Positions 1 through 12,600 of a DNA stretch of 64,000 bases are shown here, in pieces. A program made the position numbers and the translations under genes. Source of the stretch: Pteria penguin (Eukaryota; Mollusca; Bivalvia; Pterioida; Pteriidae); contig CM068587.1 in the NCBI GenBank assembly GCA_035048485.1, positions 35,089,316 to 35,153,315 of the forward strand, written 5' to 3'. The notes under the pieces were generated by a model that worked only from the letters and a program-made list of their open reading frames with translations, made no database searches and was not told the DNA's origin. Numbering within the stretch: the stretch's first letter is position 1; each line of letters opens with the position of its first letter.

Positions 1-186
1 GTCAAAACAAGAAAAAGGAAGAAAAAAAAGTGAGCTACTCTAGCTAATAGATACATATTAAAACTCTCAGAATGCCAGTTACCCTTTGGCTGCCACTGAC
101 CTACTTTTCAGTCCCTTTTGGATTTGTTGGGACCGGAAGGGGACTTTTTATTTTTATGGAGATAAGATTCTCCATCTTAGTGTTTT

Positions 187-391
187 TCATAAACTGACTA
201 CATATTTCATAAACTGACTACATATTTCATAAACTGACTGCATATTTCATAAACTGACTACATATTTCATAAACTGACTACATATTTCATAAACTGACTG
301 CATATTTCATAAACTGACTACATATTTCATAAACTGACTGCATATTTTCATAAACTGACTGCATATTTTCATAAACTGACTGCATATTTTC
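187..391. repeat. Tandem repeat, 20-21 bp unit
   Basis: About ten head-to-tail copies of a unit reading catatttcataaactgacta. The last three copies have one extra T (21 bp), and the A/G at the final position alternates between copies. It lies upstream of the first visible COQ8 exon, presumably in an intron. Confidence 0.95.
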
Positions 392-542
392 AAAAATGAA
401 GATTTGACTCAAGAATGAGTTATTGGCGAATACCTTACTAATATTAAAAGTTTTGAACTAGTCAATTCGAAAATAACAAACAAATTGCATAAGGATTATG
501 TATAGATATATTTATGCAGTATAGTGCCCTATTTTTCTTCAG

Positions 543-624
543 TATCCTGGTGTAGCTAACAGTATAGACAGTGATATCAACAACCTCATGGGAACTCTTA
601 AAATCTGGAATTTCCTACCAAAAG
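543..624 (+). CDS. COQ8: COQ8 exon a (N-lobe, after the kinase lysine)
   Basis: Acceptor AG is at 541-542 and donor GT at 625-626. The 82-nt exon encodes [20 protein letters not shown] and onward to PKG, ending in phase 1. It matches the COQ8 segment directly after the VAxKxQ strand. Confidence 0.93.
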
Positions 625-3600
625 GTGCGTTATTGTGAAATATATCTTATTTAAGAAAGTGATTGATTAAAAGGTTGAATAATATATATAAAAAGCATTA
701 TGAACGACTTGTTGTTCAAATGTTAGATGAAATGTTGTCCAGTATATAGTCAACACATATGTATGTTGCCAATTTATTAAGATATGTTAATTTGTGAAAA
801 TTGGTAAATGTTTAATTTTTATGTAAAGTAGAAGGGGAGGGGCAATTTTGAATTTTGAAAAAAAAAATTTAGTTTATTTTAAACAATATCTTACATGTAT
901 GCTCATAAATTTATTTAAAATATTAATTAATGCAGCTTGAACTATTTCATCATTTGAATTTTGCAAGAAAATGCAAGAGAATTCCAATTATATTTCTTCT
1001 TTTGTAGATGTTATAAATATAACTCTTAAACTTGATCATATAAACACAAAATTAAATACTAGTATTGTAAGTTTTGTAACCGATAAAAACCGATACTAAT
1101 TTTATTACTTACACTACATGTGAATCTTTGTTTACAGGTCTATATGTAGAGGATGTGATAAAAATAGCCAAGATGGAGCTAGCCTGGGAAGTAGATTATT
1201 ATAGAGAGGCTCGATGTAGTAAATTATTCAGGTAATATTTAGTTTTTCTTCGTGAATATTTCCCATTTATAGCCTAGTAGTCTAAGAAAAGGCCGACAGA
1301 GTGCATTGTCCGAGGGCACAGCATGATAATCCTTTGGCTTGGATGAAGATCAGACTAATTTTGATCAGATATCTAGTCTACCATATTAAACATTGAACCA
1401 TGCCCTTTTATGAAATACCTGAAGATAGAGTGTGTTACGTGATTACACATGATAATTCAGTTGCTGGGATATGGACCAAACAGATTTTCATAACTTCCCT
1501 CTGTCAAATACTTATGGATCATGTGATAGTTGGGGTTAAAGTTTTGGAATTCCATGTTTTTATCAGTAGAAAATATTTGATATGAAATTTGTATTTTAGG
1601 GAGCAGTTAAAGGATGACCCAGTGTTTGTTGTACCAGAGATAATTGATGAACTAAGTGCTGGTCAAGTTCTTACCTCAGAATTTATTGAGGGAATACCTC
1701 TGGACAAGTGTGCTGACCTTGAACAGGAAACCCGAGATATGGTAAGTGGCACTATAAGGTTTTCTGTGAAGAATATTCTGTGATCTTTCTCATTTCAGAT
1801 ATATATATATATATATAACTCCATCTTTATTATTATTGTTTCCCGCTTTTCACGAAAGCATGGGGACATTAAATCTCATTCGTCTGTCCGTCTGTCACAA
1901 AAAATTTAACCTTGGTCATAACCGTAAGATGTATGGCCTTCATATCTGGCATGTGTGTCCCTAATTGCAATACCTTTCTGTTGGTACCAAAATTTTTATC
2001 ATGTGACCTTGACAGTGACCTTTGACCTACTCCAGTTTAACTTTTTAACCATAAAACATAGGGCCTTCACATTTGGCATGTATGTCCCTAATTGCAATAC
2101 CGGTACCTTTCCGTTTGTATCAGAATTTTTTATCATGTGACCTTGACCATGACCTTTGACCTACTTCAATGTAACTTTTTAACCGTAAGACGTAGGGCCT
2201 TTATATCTGGCATGTGTGTCTGTAGACATGCACAACCATGACAGTATGTCACAGATCACTGCACCCTTACTGAAAGAGCCCTGAAAGCGGGGGGACCACA
2301 ATTCTCTGAATTTTCTTGTTATTATCTTTATTACTTTTTTTTTGGATGGGGTGGAGGGCATAGAAATTATAATATTTAGCTCACCAGGATGAATGTCCTG
2401 AGAGCTATTGTCATATCCCCGACAACGTTGTTGTTGTTGTCATTATCCATAGACAAAAATTTCAACCAGGATCATAACTTTAGAACCATTAGAGACAGGG
2501 CTTTGATATTTCACTTATGTATTGCTTGTGCTAAGACCTTTCATTGAATACCAAAACAATTGACCTTGTGACCTTGCTACTATGTTTTTAACTTGATATC
2601 TGTAAGCATGACCAAGAAAATTGTGGAAAGCTGATTTTGAATAAAAAGCAATAACACTGGAAAAAAGTAGATCAACCATGACCAAAGCAGAACTTTATCT
2701 GTAACTTCTTATTGGGAAGTTTGCTACCAAGTTTCAGCTTGATACCTTTAAGCATGGCAAAGAAATGTCTGGAAAACCAGTATGACAGACACACAGACAA
2801 ACGGATTGGAAACCTATAGTCCCCTCGGTTTTCACTGATGGAAGATTAATAATCAAGCAAGCACTCATTTACTTTGAAATATCTAATGGCAGATGTGACT
2901 GTTCAGTTGGAGATGCTTACACATTCACAGATCCTGTGTGTGTGGGGGGGGGTTTCAGGAATCATTATAGCTCTGTTAATCCTGACTGATTCTGTCGTTT
3001 CTTTTTTTTTCTGTGGTGAGATACATACAGCATATATATAGCAGATTAATTTTACAAAGTAAAATTGTGTGTCTCTCAGAGACAAGTTCTTGGCACCCTG
3101 TTTTTATATATTTTCTGTTATAGGTTTCCTTTATTATTCACAGCTTCTGTGAGAAAATAATGTGAGAATTTAATAAATTACAAAGATGCATGATTTCATT
3201 TGAGGTCGTTAAAAATCCAAGAATGAAACTGTAAAACATTGAAAGATTTCTAATATGTATTTCCATTAGTTATATGAAGCTTTCACTGCCTTGTAGTCAC
3301 AGTTTGACTTTTATTGATTTTTGTAGATTTACAGTTAGCATTTGTATTTATACTGATCAATTGTCATTGACACGTAATTCATTTGTTTTTATGCCCCTCT
3401 TCTTGGAAGACTGGCGTATATTGCTTTGCAAATGTGGTAGATGCCCCCTATTGATTTTCAGGTCATAATTTCAAAGGTCATCGAGTGCAATGCAGCATTT
3501 TATACAATCGGTGTTCACCCAGTATTTTGAAAACCCTTTGCTTGATATTGATAATATTCCATATGCTAGATTTATATTTCAATTGTGAATGGAATTTTCA

Positions 3601-6600
3601 AGAAATTTTTATGAGATTTCACTTCATACTGCATAATTTCTTAAATACGATGTGCGGTGTTAGTCCCAAAATCAGGGGATAGGGGTCTATAATATAATTT
3701 TGACGGTCACTGATAGAGACACAAGCTTGAAGTATCGGCTTAACCATGCCAAGAAAGGTTCACCATTGTGTTTACTCAGAGGCGCCGTCAGATTACACTT
3801 CTCGTTTGACGAGTATAAATAGTATTCTGAAGTGACCTTTGTCTGTTCGTTTGTCCATACGTTAATTTTTGATCAGTTTCACTCTAGCATCTCTTATGCC
3901 CCGGATTGATAGATCAGAGGCATGTTACTTTTGATTTGTCTGTTTGTTTGTCTGTCTATTGTCAATTTGAACATTCGCCATAAGTTTTTAACCGTGAAAG
4001 ATTCTTCATATTTTCTCTCATAAAATCAAAGTCGTTTTCTCTAAATCATCGACTAGAACAGTGATGCCGTCAATCTTACTTCAGAGTATGATAATGTCAA
4101 GAATTCGAGCAATATCTACAGAAACCGAAATCTTGAAAATATTCATTACACACTTCCAAAACAAAAAAGAAAAAAGTAAAGATACACAAGCGAGGGAATC
4201 TATCAACTGGAAGCGCAGCGACTTTCTTTTTTATTCTGTTTACCTTGACACTCTCAATATAGCATGAAAAACAACATAAAAATGTCCTTTAGAAACGATA
4301 AATGTACACTTTCACAAAATACTTGCATGTCTGTTCCAACGTATTTCCTGAATTATCTATTCACTTTCTATTACCAGTGATTGCCTTGATAAACGATTGT
4401 GTGAAGTTTTAGCCCCTCTATCTCCGTGATACAGCGAGTGTTCGAGTAGCGATAAGGAACTCTGTGAAATACATGTTAAGTAGGTGGATAGTTGAGTATG
4501 TTCGGTGCATGAACTGCAGAATTTGCCTCAGAATTTTTTTCCACACATGTGCATACATGTACATATTTACCCGAAATTCCATTACTCAGTTTAGCAAATT
4601 AGAAATTTTAACCATGTATTAACATTTTTCTACTAATATAGATATATGGCGGCACCTGTCTGGTGCATGTCTGATCAGCAAGCCGTATATTGGTATTGGT
4701 ATTGACAGCAACATACTAATCCAAAGTTAGTCACCCCTCTCATGTGTATAAAACGTGTATAAAAAGTTTTACATTTTTCTCCGTATGAAATCAAAACATA
4801 TCGCTATTCTTTTTTCGATTTTCCAAAACGACATAAGCGAGCCTGGCAATTTACTGCGCTCAGCTCTTCCTAGGTGAAATATTCCTGAATCTGGCGTTAA
4901 TAACCATCAAAGTATGGTCTAATGGCCGTGTTGGTAAGCATGTCATAAACAACAGGAAAACTCATGCATTGAGAACATTGTTTGAATGATGCATCATCCG
5001 GTCATCGGCAGATTAAAGACATCGATCGTCCAAAGCAAATCAAAGCGAAATAGCTACTAAGTGCATGCAACTGTACCGAATCAACTTTTTGCACATTAAT
5101 GTTGAAAGAAGGCTTTGATTTTTCATTAAGATAAATGTAGAGTGTGGTTTGAACACTATCAATAATATTTGATGCACCATACCATAAATAAAGTTAAAGT
5201 GAAGGCCGTGAATTTTCTGAAATTCTACTTTAACATATCGAATAATATGAGTTGTGATGATGGGTTATAGCCGTTATGGACTGTCAAGAATTGAATTAGA
5301 AAACTGTTCCTGGATATATAGTCGACACATTTGCAACTTACACTAAAATTGTTTAGATCACGTGACGTGGTACTCATTTGTGATTAAGTGATATAAGAAC
5401 TGCGACTTATAGAGTGACTTAAAAGCTGCGAGTTTTTCAGCTGTAGATAATAGTTTGGCATCGATGCTACATTGTATTTAGTGACGAAGTTGATAAAGTG
5501 ATTTCGATAATTAAGTTAGAACCTGCAACAAATTTACAACGAATAAATGTCAATTACAGAAGAAACTAATCTTTATTGTAAACATCAGAGGCGAATTTCG
5601 GATTTTCTCCTCTTACATTTTGTAAAGGAGTTTCTATTTGCATAACTTGGATTGATGGATTGGTTGGTCACACGATGAAGGGTATAGTGATAAATTTTTT
5701 TTCCGAATTATCTCTGAAGCTTAGCAAATTTATTGCCCAAGTAATTAAGACGTCGTGCTTTTAAAAAGCCACGACTGTTGTTTGTGCTTCAGTTGAAATT
5801 TGTTCATTCAACAGGTTAGCAGAAATAAACACAAAAATCTGAGTTCTTTTTGATTTACGAAGTGAAAATTTTATAAAGTCAGTTGTGAAAACAAACAACA
5901 TGGATAACGAAACGGAAATGATGTTAGAAACATTCGGTGACATGCGGAAGACTGCTGACATGGTAATGGGTGTGTTGAGCATTTGCCTCATTCCAGGAAT
6001 ATTATTCGGAAATATTCTAGTACTAGTTTCTCTTGCGAAATTTCACTTTCGGTTTCGGACTACAACCAATTTGTTCATTGGGAGTCTGTCGTCTGCGGAC
6101 TGTATGTTGGCCTCTGTCACGATTCCATTGTATGTCGCGTTTTATTTCAAAGGTGAACAGTTATCAGAGATGAAATACCTGTGTCTTATCAAGTACTCAT
6201 CGGTCGTTTGCTCCATGAGTGCGTCATTGTTGAGTTTGGTCGCTATTGCGTTTGATCGCTACATCGCAATTTTGTATCCTTTGAAGTATCGGGTAATCAT
6301 GACTCGGAAGAGAGCGTGGATCGCCATATCCTCGATCTGGATTTATAACATCGGATTGTTATTGACGCCATTGGTGTGGAATAAATACAATAACGTCGTT
6401 CACATTTGTGATTTCTTTCTGGTTTTGCCTCGTGGATTTTCAATATTTTCTACTTTCATAATGATATTTCTATGTTTAATAACTTCTTTCTTACTGTATG
6501 TTAGAATTTTTGTCGTTGCTCGGAGACACCGAAAGAAAATGAAGGAAAGACGAGCACAGCATGACCGTAAAATGCAGAGGCAATTCGAAAAAGACACGAG

Positions 6601-9600
6601 GTCGGCTACAACGATGGCGTTGATACTTTTCCTGTTTTTCGCTTTTTGGATTCCATTTATGTTGGGAGGACCATTAAAATATTTGGATTTAGAGAAAAAC
6701 ATCATCGAAGTAATAAAGAATATAACTCTTTTCATCGCGATGACAAATTCTGCCGTAAACCCGGTCATATATTGCTGGATGCGCAATGATTTCCGAATGG
6801 CGTTTAAAACAATTTTGTCAGGATTTCCGAAAAGTGATTTTTCTGATTCTAAAAACGACAATTCTTTTTCGTATGAAAACAATGATGAAATCAAGGGGCA
6901 TATTCATCCTATAAATCAGGCAACGAAAACTGCTACCAGTTTATCAACTGGGGTGTCGAATTTAACTTTGAACATACTGTAAGATTTGTGCATTTTGTCG
7001 GACTTTTTAAAAGAGTTTATTACATAATATAACACAGAAAACAGGGCCTTGCAAATTTAATTTCATATTGTATATTGTACCAGTAATGAAATATAGAAAT
7101 GAAAGCAAAACGAAGCGTTATTATGCTCCCCGATTTTTGAGGTAATAAGTAGTCACCACTTTTTCCTTCTGTATAACCCTAAATTTCGGGATCATATCGC
7201 CTTAATCAATGCATAAATTTCGATTATACGTCTCAGAGTTATTTCCATGCCCTTGTTCTCAATTTTTTCAAGGTCAAAGACCAGTTCATCTACGATTTGG
7301 AACATGGAATCGTATTTTGTCCATTGCTCTCTCCAAGATTGAAGCATAATGACAGTAGATTGTTACTTTATTCACTGACCTTGGTTTAGTATTCACTGAC
7401 CTTGGTTTAGTACCGACCCAGGTCAAATAAATGTGAAGTCGTCACTGTAAAAATGTCAGATAAAGGTCGTATTGTCTTACGTGTCATATATACATAAAAT
7501 TTGATGATTATAACTGAACTCTCTCCTTCTTCCCGGATCAGTGTGTAACAAATTGTAAAACCATACCGCGCCATCGCGGGAATACCATACCGGTAAGAAA
7601 GTCAGTGACATGAAACACCTGTTTAAGAGAATATTCTGTATGTTTAAATATTTCCAAGTGTAACACGTTTTCTATACTAATTGACACATGTGGGCATAGG
7701 TCAATGTAAATAAATATCTACACGTTTCCTATGCAATCTCCTGCTCAAGTTTTGTTTTACCGATTTATGTAGAGTTTACTGAATCACAGATCAAGTTCTG
7801 GGGCGCGTTTTACTGAAGAATTTAATATGACAAATCGTAAATACTGAAGGACAAATTATGGCCTTGAGTCCGTGTCAAGGCAGTGTCCTTATATTCGTCT
7901 ATTAAATTTGTGGTTCGTTCTATTGCTTAATAAGATGTGTTGGGGGGGTAGCTCAGAGTTCAATATCGGGTCAGATTTCGACCACGAATGGGGAAAGCCG
8001 ACAGGTGTGCCAGTGTCCCTGTCGGAGGACGATACCTTTATGCATTCCAGTTTCCTCTACAACTCGATACTGTAACGTAACCCCCTAAGAGAAATAATCC
8101 CAGTTTGGCGTTAAAACTGAACAGGTCTGTTTCAAGTGACCCTGCAGGGAATGAAATGTTGTGAATAAATTTGTCATCATCTTACGGTTTAATTGTCCAT
8201 ACTGTGTTCAGTTTGTATCATCGGACCGCTGATTTTGTATATACATTATAGTATGAATTCAGCGAAGTCTGAAAATGGCGAAAGATTTCGATCTGTGCCG
8301 TTTTATTAAAAAGTATGGGATTACAGTCTAGAAATTCCTCCCTTTAAATCCAGTATTTTTCCTGACCATAAGTTCAAACGAGCCATTACGTTTATTCGTA
8401 TCTATACATTTGGATAATAAACAAGCACATACGACTTATTAAGCGTCATTTTTAAGGTCAATTTACGCATCAAAATGACCGCTTTATCGACTGATGTGAT
8501 TAAACGAACACATTTTCCCAAATACAGTCCCTATCACAAGGTTAAAATGGATGTTTCAGAAATAGACAGCTGATCGATGTATTATATCTGTACAGACATG
8601 CGCTCACACCGCCTACACGAGGTCTTATGATTTCTGTAATGAGCTTTACTGGCCAAGAGAGCTAATCCGTGTTCGCCCATTAATCATATTTATCATATTA
8701 GCGTAACATCCTTTCGGTCAGTTTGATTAACATTGCATTTGATTAAGTGACATTTAATGTATTGAACGGGATGAATTGATACAAGCACTTGCATGCAGTG
8801 TAGGGCCGTGACTTTCAAATGACCTCTCAATATCGTCTCAATCTTATTTTAGTTCGACTTTTCGTGTATACAGAATGTTAAAGATTGAATAAAATATAGT
8901 ATTGTAGAACGTAAGTGCTTTTCGTATGTTGCATGTTCTCATTAACGAAGTGATATACCGGTAGTGGCGGATCCAGGATTTCCGGAAAAAAAGGGAAAAA
9001 GGGGGGGGGGCACATGTGTATAAGCCAAACTACTCAGCCATTTTTGGTGCTAAATCTGGATTTTTACTTGTAAATATGTGGCTAAAAAGGGGAGGGGGCG
9101 GCTCCCGACCCCCTCTAAATCCGCCACTGTGATCCGGCCAAACGTATAAATGTAGTAGAAACCACATTTTTACGATGTATTAATTTATATCAAACACATG
9201 TCACGAACCAACATAGTCAAGATAGGTATATTCAACACATACGACGAACATTGAAAATACAACATGCATACGCTAAAACTATTTATAGACAGAGAATGAA
9301 AATCTATATAAGAAAGATGAAACATGTACTGTACAGTCAGAATAAAAACGAGACAAAACATGCAGCATCTCCTACCAGCTGGCTGTGTCCGTCACTGTAG
9401 GTTACATATACGAATTAATTGATCATTTCTTAACGTCACTGTGCGATTATTTCACGTGTATGGTTGCAACGGACCCACTATAAGCAGTGAGGAATCTTTT
9501 ACGTGCCACACCTACCGTGACTAGGGCCCTCGGTTTTCACTATCTCATCGGAAAGACCGGACTCTGGTATGCTCATGGCGGGAGTGGAACCCGGTTCCTC

Positions 9601-12600
9601 TCATTCACGAGTTGAACACGTCATCTACGGAGCCAGCAAGTTTAACATGTACTAAAGGCTGTAGAATAAATGGCAATGTCTTTTATGCAGTGAATCTTAC
9701 AATATACGAAAGTGCTCGTGGAAAATTAATAAAAAATGAAAAAGCGTAGCGGATAAATATAGGGAAAAAAGTGAAACTGATTATCAAACACTTATATGAG
9801 ATGCAACACCAACTCGCTCGTTATCCTCTCCCGCGAACAAACGGATAACGAGCGGAGCAGAGGTAATTAATTAGATTGATGCAACACAATACTTAGTATA
9901 ATCATGCTATTAAGTAGAAAATTAAATTTAGCAAAAGAAATGCTGAGTTATAACAGGATCAGTGGCGTAGCTCGGCAGTGAAAAATGAGGTGGGGGGGGG
10001 GGGGGGGCACAACCTTCCAAACGTGAAAAGTAAAAAAAAAAGAAGAAGTGTCCCCAGCGGCAACAAAGTCCGAAAAAGCTATTTTTAGCACAAAGGTCAC
10101 AGTGAAGGTCTCAAGGTCATTGACCTTGTCCGGTATCAATTGAAAGGGCTTCATTAGTGGAGTATGCATGCCAGATATGAAGTCTATCTTTTTGGTTCAA
10201 AAGTTATGGCGAAGTTTTACAACAGCCACCAGAAAGGGAAAAAAAAGCCAATATGCCCCAGATCTTTCGATCTAGGACATAAAAACTTCTGTTTGAATTT
10301 ATTCCAATTTCCCTCTCTGAACAGGGAAGTATAATCTTAAACTATACACCCTTGCTCTGAATGATTAAATAAAAGACGAATTATTTACTTTAGTACTTTA
10401 GTGGCTACTATGGCTACTAATCAGCAACAAAACATGTTACAGTGTGGTTATTTTTTATTTCACACTTTTATGCACAAGTTAAGTGGGTGGTATGCACATT
10501 AAAGGTCCGTGGCTGCTCATCATGTTACAATGTTCACACTTTAATACTTTCCAAAGAAAGCTTCTCAGTGCTCGTTCTTGCTGACGAATTGTCTTCCAAT
10601 TTGAATGTCATACACATTATCAGTCAGAGTCTAATCCGAAAGACAGAGCACCGGGTATGCCCCCGACGGGTGTCGAACCCGGACCTCTTGGTCACAAGCC
10701 GAACAACTCATCCACTGGACTACACCTGTTATATCTTTCAGATAACAGCAAACTATAATAATGCGACTCTATTGCATTATCTCGGACTTGTATAATATCA
10801 TTCAAAACATAAATACTTACAATGGAAGACATCAAAGATATTTTGTTCGCGAAACTTTCTATTGTTGCAACATATTGCATAATCAGGATACATCAACCTC
10901 CAGTAAAACAGAAAACCTTATCCGCAATTTTGTAGTTACGGATTAGTTGGTTGGTTGGTTGATTGGTGTTTTACGTCGCTTTCAACAATATTTCAGTTAT
11001 ATCGCGACATGGAAGCAGGAGGTTACCAACCTCTTAAACATAGTGGCGCAACCCGGGAATCGAACCCGGATCGTCGGCGCCGCAAGCCAAGCGCTTAACC
11101 ACTACACCACGCCTGCCCCTAGTTAGTTACGGATTAGAAATCAGACATTAAAAATATAAAAGAAAATAGATTTACTTCGCTTAAAATGTCTTATTAAAGT
11201 TTATTTAAACTTTAAATATTACTCTATAAGTGGGGGGCACAAACATGGTTGGGCCCCCCTACCACTTTTCAAAGTGGGGGGGGGGGGGGTTGCCCACGCT
11301 GCCCCTCCCCCCATCTCCTACGTCCTTGCAGGATAGACTAAAAAGAAGACCACGCTAGTGCTCTTTAGCACTAATATTATCCCTATAAGCTGTCGGAGAA
11401 GTTTAACGTACTATGATGGTCTAAGAATTTAAAGTAAGGATACAGAGTTGATTTCTATTTACAGATTGCAGAGAATATATTACGACTGTGTATGACAGAA
11501 CTTTATGATTGGCGATTCATGCAGACAGACCCTAACTGGGCCAACTTCTTCTACAATCCAGAAACTGGCAAAGTAAGATACACAAATATTCTTAATTTCA
11601 GACTGCCTCGATCAGCTGATGGAAAGTTTGCTGCTTAGTAATATTTATTTTCTTTGTATAAATAAGATGCATATCAGCTTTCTAAACCTCATGAAAGCTA
11701 AAGGCATACAAAATCAGCCAAAATAGTAAAAATAGAAAAAAGAACGTCTACTGAAGGGGCACATGTGAATCCTAAAACAAAAGGGTGATCCGGTTGTTCA
11801 GCCTGGGGCTCAAACTAACTTACTTTATCATTTAAAGTTTTTATCCTTCAAAGGCTTGATAAGCCCATTGAAACACATTATATAGATTGCCTAAGAAAAC
11901 TGAATATTTACATAAACCTATAAGAATTTTCTGTTGTCATTGCAGTTAGCACTACTGGATTTCGGAGCTAGTCGATCGTTTCCGACGGAATTCGTCGACA
12001 GATACATTATGATTATCAAATCGGCTGCAGACAAAGATCGAGAGGGTATACTGAAGTATTCACAAGAGGCTGGCTTCCTCACAGGATATGAAAGCAAGGT
12101 AACTACACATTCAATCTCACTCCCTTTCGTCAAATAATGAAACTTTTTTTTCTCCACTTTGAGTGGCAATGTTGATCAGTGGATGAGGTGCTTGGCTCAT
12201 AACTGAGAGTTCTCTGGTTCGATTCCCACCAAGGGCATACTGTGTGCCCTGTCTTGGATAAAACAGGTAAACCGAGATCCCGTGTCACGATAAACGTGGC
12301 GTGTACAGATCACTCTCTCCTTCAGGTGGGCCCGTTGCAAAAGTAAAATTTCTATAAAATGCATTAGGTAGATGAAGTCACGGTATGCCTAAAGTAATCG
12401 TGGAGTGACAACTCTATAAATTTGTATATGAACCACTACAGTGTCGGATAGGGCTTACCAGTAGGAGTTGCTGCATGTTTTGTCTCGCCTTTAGTTAGAG
12501 TGTACAGTACATGTTTCACCTTTCTTACAAAGTTTCCCATCCTTAAAAGTTTGTCTATCAGAGTTCACCCATCAGAGTTGTTTCTCAAATTGTAAATCAT

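Noticed and set aside
5885..5899. GTG codon ahead of the GPCR ATG as a start
   Set aside because: Eukaryotic translation should begin at the ATG at 5900; the five extra residues come from a non-ATG start.
10947..11123. tRNA gene
   Set aside because: The tRNA-like head is followed by a constant body and a (caac)n tail and flanked by TSDs, so it is a SINE. The same reasoning applies to the other A/B-box copies.
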